A stretch of 64,000 bases of DNA from SIG437 sp045576235 (GTDB lineage: Bacteria > Bacillota > Clostridia > UBA1381 > UBA9506), in the NCBI GenBank assembly GCA_045576235.1, contig JAZNGA010000030.1:56742-120741 (forward strand), given 5' to 3'. A model generated the notes under the pieces. That model searched no databases. It was not told where the DNA came from and saw only the letters and a list, made by a program, of their open reading frames with translations. This document shows, in pieces, positions 60,704 to 64,000 of this stretch; the first letter of the stretch is position 1; each line of letters starts with the position of its first letter. A program made the translations under genes and the position numbers.

Positions 60704-61972
60704 ATGAAAATGCTGAAATTAAAAAAGAGAGCAACAATATTTTTCTTCCTTATGTGTGTTGTTGCTCTTTTGTTAATTATAGACTGTAATTTAAAATATC
60801 CCCGTGATATAACAATTTATGAGGGTGAAAATCTAATAGCCGACCCTTCGTCTCCTTATTCGCTCAGTATGCCTGCATCATTTGGCGGAGTCTTAAGTGA
60901 AACGGGTGAGGTTGAAAAGGTCACTCTTTCACAAAATGAGAAATGTATCACAGCAACGGACTCGGGAAAATATTCTGCGGAAGTTAGGCTTTTTGGCGTG
61001 ATTCCGGTAAAGAGTGTGAGTGTCAGTGTGACACCGCCTAAAATGTTGATTCCGTCAGGAGAGACGATTGGAATAAAATTATTCACGGAAGGACTCTTAT
61101 GCGTAGGTGTTTCGGAGATTTTAGACCGCGATGGAAGCATTGTTAATTTAGCATCAAAGTTTGACATAAAAACGGGGGATATTTTTATGTCTGCAAACGG
61201 GAAAAAGCTTAAAAGCACAGAACAACTTGCAGAGATTGTCAGCAACTCAAATGGAAGTCCTGTGAATATTGTGCTTATGCGTGGTGGTCAGAAAATTGAA
61301 AAGATTGTGACGCCGTCTTTAACAGCAGACGGATTTAAGATAGGAATATGGGTGAGAGACAGCACTGCAGGAATAGGAACTCTTTCTTTTGTTGACTCTG
61401 AAACAAAAACATATGGTGCATTAGGACATCCTATTTGCGATAATGATACCGGAATGATTATGCCTGTTTCAGACGGCAGCGTGCTTAAGGCGGATGTTTT
61501 TGGTGTTCAAAAAGGCGAAAAGGGAACGCCGGGAGAGCTCAAGGGCACATTTGCCGGCGAGGGAGATATAGGCACAATTGAAAAAAATACTAATTATGGA
61601 ATATATGGAAGTGTTAAAGATGATGACACATTGTCAGGAGAAAGCATTCCGATTGCATCAAAAAAAGCCATAAGGAAGGGAAAAGCGAAAATCATTTCAA
61701 ACATAAACGGCAAAAAAACAGAAAGCTTTGATATTGAAATAGAACGAATCCTGACCTTTGGCACAGATGATAATAAAAATATGGTGATTAAAGTAACGAG
61801 TGAAGAGTTAATAGAAAAAACAGGCGGCATTGTGCAGGGAATGTCGGGTTCACCGATAATTCAGAATGGCCGAATTGTGGGAGCTGTGACACACGTATTT
61901 GTGAATGATCCAACCAGAGGATATGGAATTTTTATAGAAAACATGCTGGCTGAGGCGGAAAAAATTAAATAA
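60704..61972 (+). CDS. spoIVB: SpoIVB peptidase (S55 family)
   Basis: 422 residues, ATG 60704, GGAAAGTGAG upstream. Membrane helix ~11-27, a BofC-independent N-terminal part, a PDZ domain (~125-205, 'VSEILDRDGSIVNLASKFDI', 'KTGDIFMSANGKKLKSTEQL') and the S55 serine peptidase domain with His in 'GALGHPICDNDTG' and Ser in 'QGMSGSPIIQNGRIVGAVTH'. It signals from forespore to mother cell and starts pro-sigma-K processing. In Bacillus it precedes spo0A; spo0A is not seen here. Confidence 0.95.
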   Translation: MKMLKLKKRATIFFFLMCVVALLLIIDCNLKYPRDITIYEGENLIADPSSPYSLSMPASFGGVLSETGEVEKVTLSQNEKCITATDSGKYSAEVRLFGVIPVKSVSVSVTPPKMLIPSGETIGIKLFTEGLLCVGVSEILDRDGSIVNLASKFDIKTGDIFMSANGKKLKSTEQLAEIVSNSNGSPVNIVLMRGGQKIEKIVTPSLTADGFKIGIWVRDSTAGIGTLSFVDSETKTYGALGHPICDNDTGMIMPVSDGSVLKADVFGVQKGEKGTPGELKGTFAGEGDIGTIEKNTNYGIYGSVKDDDTLSGESIPIASKKAIRKGKAKIISNINGKKTESFDIEIERILTFGTDDNKNMVIKVTSEELIEKTGGIVQGMSGSPIIQNGRIVGAVTHVFVNDPTRGYGIFIENMLAEAEKIK

Positions 61973-61976
61973 GATG

Positions 61977-62014
61977 AATGCTCACTTATACTGGATATAG
62001 GTGAGCATTTTTAT
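61977..62014 (+). terminator. Terminator of spoIVB
   Basis: AATGCTCAC (61977-61985), loop TTATACTGGATATAG, GTGAGCATT (62001-62009), T-run. Confidence 0.85.
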
Positions 62015-62077
62015 ATAAAAATAGAAAATTAAATGGGCATAATTAAGCCATAATAGAATTTAAGGAGGTAAAAGTAT

Positions 62078-62443
62078 ATGCCAAAATTTGTTCCATTATC
62101 AACATTAAAAGACACAACATTTATCTGTGATATGTGTCAAAAGATTAAAGAACCTATTTTTGTTACAAGAAATGGCTATACCGAGCTTGTAATAATGAGT
62201 TCTGATTTTTTCAACGAACATATGAGATATCGTGACGCCAATGGAAATGTTGACTTTTCAAAAGAACATATTGGTGTTCCAAACTCGTTTCCTATTAAGA
62301 CACTTAAACTTACAAGTGATGTTTCTTTAAGATGTTCAAAAACAGATGCACCAATAAGTGTTATAAAAAACGGATACGAAGTAATGGTCATTATGAGTCA
62401 AGAGCATTATACAAAGAGAATTAACGACCTATTCCGCATGTAA
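62078..62443 (+). CDS. Double Phd/YefM-like antitoxin-domain protein 1
   Basis: 121 residues, ATG 62078, AAGGAGGTAAAAG upstream. Residues 1-50 ('FVPLSTLKDTTFICDMCQKI', 'KEPIFVTRNGYTELVIMSSD') have the Phd/YefM layout: helix, 'P.FVT+NG', then strand 'ELVIMS'. Residues ~70-121 repeat it ('FPIKTLKLTSDVSLRCSKTD', 'APISVIKNGYEVMVIMSQEH'). A single chain would thus mimic the usual antitoxin dimer. No toxin gene adjoins. It begins the accessory block after spoIVB. Confidence 0.75.
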   Translation: MPKFVPLSTLKDTTFICDMCQKIKEPIFVTRNGYTELVIMSSDFFNEHMRYRDANGNVDFSKEHIGVPNSFPIKTLKLTSDVSLRCSKTDAPISVIKNGYEVMVIMSQEHYTKRINDLFRM

Positions 62444-62556
62444 TATTACAATTGTGTTACATTTTTGGTTAAGTGACCAGATTTTAGTTTTTTCAACTGT
62501 TATTACCTTATAGAAGGACAAATTTACAATAATAAAAAAATAAGGAGGAATTTAAT

Positions 62557-62967
62557 ATGTCAAAGTACATCCCATTATCTTATTTAAAGGACACAAGCGG
62601 CATTGTTAATTACTGCAAGGAGTGCAAGATCCCGGTTTATGTTACACGCAACGGTACACCCGAAATGGTTATTATGGATGCAGACTTTTTTGATAATTAT
62701 CTCAGTCCATACATAATAGATGGTGAGATAGACGTTGCTAAAGTGCTGGAATATATGCCTTTGTTTATAAACATCAAAGCCCTTAAAAATACAGGAGAAC
62801 TCAGCAAACATTGTGCAGAAACTAAAAATGCAATCCACATTATAAAAAACGGTGTTGGCGAGCTTGTAATTATGAGCTTAGAAGTTTACAACAACTGTAA
62901 GGAGAGAGCATTAATTGCTTTGAAAAACAAACAATTTCGCAAATGCGAAAATAATATTGCTAAATAG
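62557..62967 (+). CDS. Double Phd/YefM-like antitoxin-domain protein 2
   Basis: 136 residues, ATG 62557, AATAAGGAGGAATTT upstream. Same plan as its neighbour: 'YIPLSYLKDTSGIVNYCKEC', 'KIPVYVTRNGTPEMVIMDAD', then 'FINIKALKNTGELSKHCAET' and 'KNAIHIIKNGVGELVIMSLE'. The N halves of the two proteins are more alike than N and C halves within one protein, so duplication of the domain came before duplication of the gene. An inverted repeat TTTCGC-AAAT-GCGAAA lies at the end of the frame (62935-62950). Confidence 0.75.
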   Translation: MSKYIPLSYLKDTSGIVNYCKECKIPVYVTRNGTPEMVIMDADFFDNYLSPYIIDGEIDVAKVLEYMPLFINIKALKNTGELSKHCAETKNAIHIIKNGVGELVIMSLEVYNNCKERALIALKNKQFRKCENNIAK

Positions 62968-62985
62968 CGTAATATGTGCTATAAT
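62957..62985 (+). promoter_or_regulatory. Promoter of the KilA-N gene
   Basis: TTGCTA at 62957-62962, 17 bases, TATAAT at 62980-62985. The TTTCGC-AAAT-GCGAAA palindrome directly upstream could be an operator. Confidence 0.65.
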
Positions 62986-63021
62986 ATTATTATACATAAT
63001 GATACGTAGGAGTGAAGGAAA

Positions 63022-63864
63022 ATGAAGGCTACCATAAATGCTAATGGTAATGAAATTACTGTTATCTCGGAAGGTAACGAGAACGATTATATCTCGCTTA
63101 CTGATATTGCAAGATACAAAAGTGATGATCCAACTGCAACAATACAGAACTGGATGAGAAATAAAGACACCATTGAATTCTTGGGTTTATGGGAACAGTT
63201 AAACAACCCTGATTTTAAACCCGTCGAATTCGAGGGGTTTAAAAAAGATGCCGGTGCAAATGCATTTACAATGTCTCCTAAAAAATGGATTGAAAATACG
63301 AATGCTATTGGTATTATCTCAAAATCAGGGAGATATGGCGGAACATTTGCCCACAAAGATATTGCCTTTGAATTTGCTTCATGGGTATCTGCAGAATTTA
63401 AGCTATATATTATTAAAGAATATCAAAGGCTTAAATCTGATGAAAACAGTCGTTTATCATTAGAATGGAATGTAAACAGAACTATTTCAAAGATTAATTA
63501 TAAAATACATACTGATGCAATCAAGGACAAGCTTATTCCCCTTGGAGTTACTCCGGCACAGCAAGGAATAACTTATGCCAGTGAGGCAGAAGTCCTGAAT
63601 GTAGCTTTGTTTGGAAAAACATCTAAGGAATGGCGTGTTGAAAATCCTGATAAAAAAGGAAATATCAGAGACTATGCTACAATCCAGCAACTTATAGTGC
63701 TCTCTAATCTTGAAAGTATGAATGCTGAACTCATAAAGCAAGGAATTCCACAAAGTGACCGCTTAAAAAGGCTGAATACAATGGCGATAGAACAACTTAC
63801 AACACTTATTGGTAATAGCAGTGTAAAACTTTTAGAATCTCAAAAAGGCGGTGCTGATAAATGA
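63022..63864 (+). CDS. KilA-N domain protein
   Basis: 280 residues, ATG 63022, AGGAGTGAAGG upstream. Residues ~20-125 are a KilA-N domain: 'YISLTDIARYKSDDPTATIQ', 'NWMRNKDTIEFLGLWEQLNN', 'GGTFAHKDIAFEFASWVSAE', 'FKLYIIKEYQRLK'. The rest is helical, with 'PAQQGITYASEAEVLNVALF' and 'QSDRLKRLNTMAIEQLTTLI'. KilA-N proteins bind DNA and are common in phages and defence islands. Its stop overlaps the next start by 4 bases (ATGA), so the two work together. Confidence 0.88.
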   Translation: MKATINANGNEITVISEGNENDYISLTDIARYKSDDPTATIQNWMRNKDTIEFLGLWEQLNNPDFKPVEFEGFKKDAGANAFTMSPKKWIENTNAIGIISKSGRYGGTFAHKDIAFEFASWVSAEFKLYIIKEYQRLKSDENSRLSLEWNVNRTISKINYKIHTDAIKDKLIPLGVTPAQQGITYASEAEVLNVALFGKTSKEWRVENPDKKGNIRDYATIQQLIVLSNLESMNAELIKQGIPQSDRLKRLNTMAIEQLTTLIGNSSVKLLESQKGGADK

Positions 63865-64000
63865 AAATAAGCTATAAAAAATTGTGGCACCTCCTGCTTG
63901 ATAAAAATATGACTAAACTTGACTTGCGAAAACTTACAGGAATAAGCACTACCACTGTCCAAAAGTTAACCAAGGATGAATCGGTCGGTGTTGATATCCT
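63861..64000 (+). CDS. XRE-family regulator (3' truncated by the window)
   Basis: 46 residues visible: MKISYKKLWHLLLDKNMTKL, then 'DLRKLTGISTTTVQKLTKDE' and 'SVGVDIL'. This is the N-terminal half of a short HTH_26-type regulator (about 70 residues). Such genes often precede a restriction-modification or methyltransferase gene, which would lie to the right. Translationally coupled to the KilA-N gene. Confidence 0.8.
   Translation, partial: MKISYKKLWHLLLDKNMTKLDLRKLTGISTTTVQKLTKDESVGVDI

Overview
The window is AT-rich DNA from a low-GC, spore-forming member of the Clostridia. The sporulation genes yabP, yabQ, pdaA and spoIVB, the anaerobic ThiH branch of thiamine synthesis and clostridial gene order (yabP-yabQ-divIC-S1, nadA/nadB-nadC-niaR, hisS-aspS, cysE-cysS-mrnC) all point that way. 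I cannot name a genus from sequence alone.

Layout. (1) 1-17.6 kb is the right-hand part of a prophage: a tail fibre cut by the window edge, a receptor-type protein, the lysis genes (amidase endolysin, XhlA, holin), a podovirus-like tail/virion module, and a 2406-residue polyvalent protein that ends at a strong terminator. A small lysogeny module with two XRE regulators follows. The prophage ends at an attR that rebuilds the 3' part of a tRNA-Lys(UUU) from the anticodon loop onward. Terminase, portal and integrase must lie to the left of the window. (2) 17.6-18.5 kb is a short accessory strip with a GC-rich palindromic element and a gene joining a MuF-type Cys/His leader to a PH-like tail. (3) 18.5-23.1 kb is a thiamine operon, thiSFGHED, under a TPP riboswitch with a visible terminator. 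(4) 23.1-33.4 kb holds a membrane pyrophosphatase, a decayed AraC/DegT region, a sugar block (Gfo/Idh/MocA oxidoreductase, AraC regulator, NamZ-like DUF1343 protein, two SIS-domain paralogues) and the luxS-mtnN methyl-cycle pair. (5) 33.4-37.2 kb is the NAD de novo regulon: nadA divergent from nadB-nadC-niaR, with an inverted repeat lying on the two promoters. (6) 37.2-44.6 kb holds aspS/hisS, an MFS transporter with a TIM-barrel hydrolase-like partner, and the sporulation/division cluster yabP-yabQ-divIC-S1 behind a sigma-E-like promoter. (7) 44.6-48.1 kb is an anaerobic glycerol-3-phosphate operon with an attenuator leader and glpP, in which both dehydrogenase genes are broken. (8) 48.1-62 kb is housekeeping: rpsU, split transketolase, yitT-type protein, mrnC, cysS, cysE, ispF, ispD, uvrA, a sugar kinase, and the spore genes pdaA and spoIVB. 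(9) 62-64 kb is accessory again: two proteins each built from two Phd/YefM-like antitoxin domains, a KilA-N protein and the start of an XRE regulator.

The most unusual observations are two small open frames (80 and 82 codons, mutually similar) overprinted in the same alternative frame inside the giant phage gene, each just after an effector-like domain; the double-headed Phd-like proteins with no visible toxin; the MuF-PH chimera beside attR; the endolysin with a strong internal start and a NAGPA-like C-terminal domain; and the glp operon whose regulation is intact while its enzymes carry three separate lesions. All functional calls come from reading motifs; no database search was possible.
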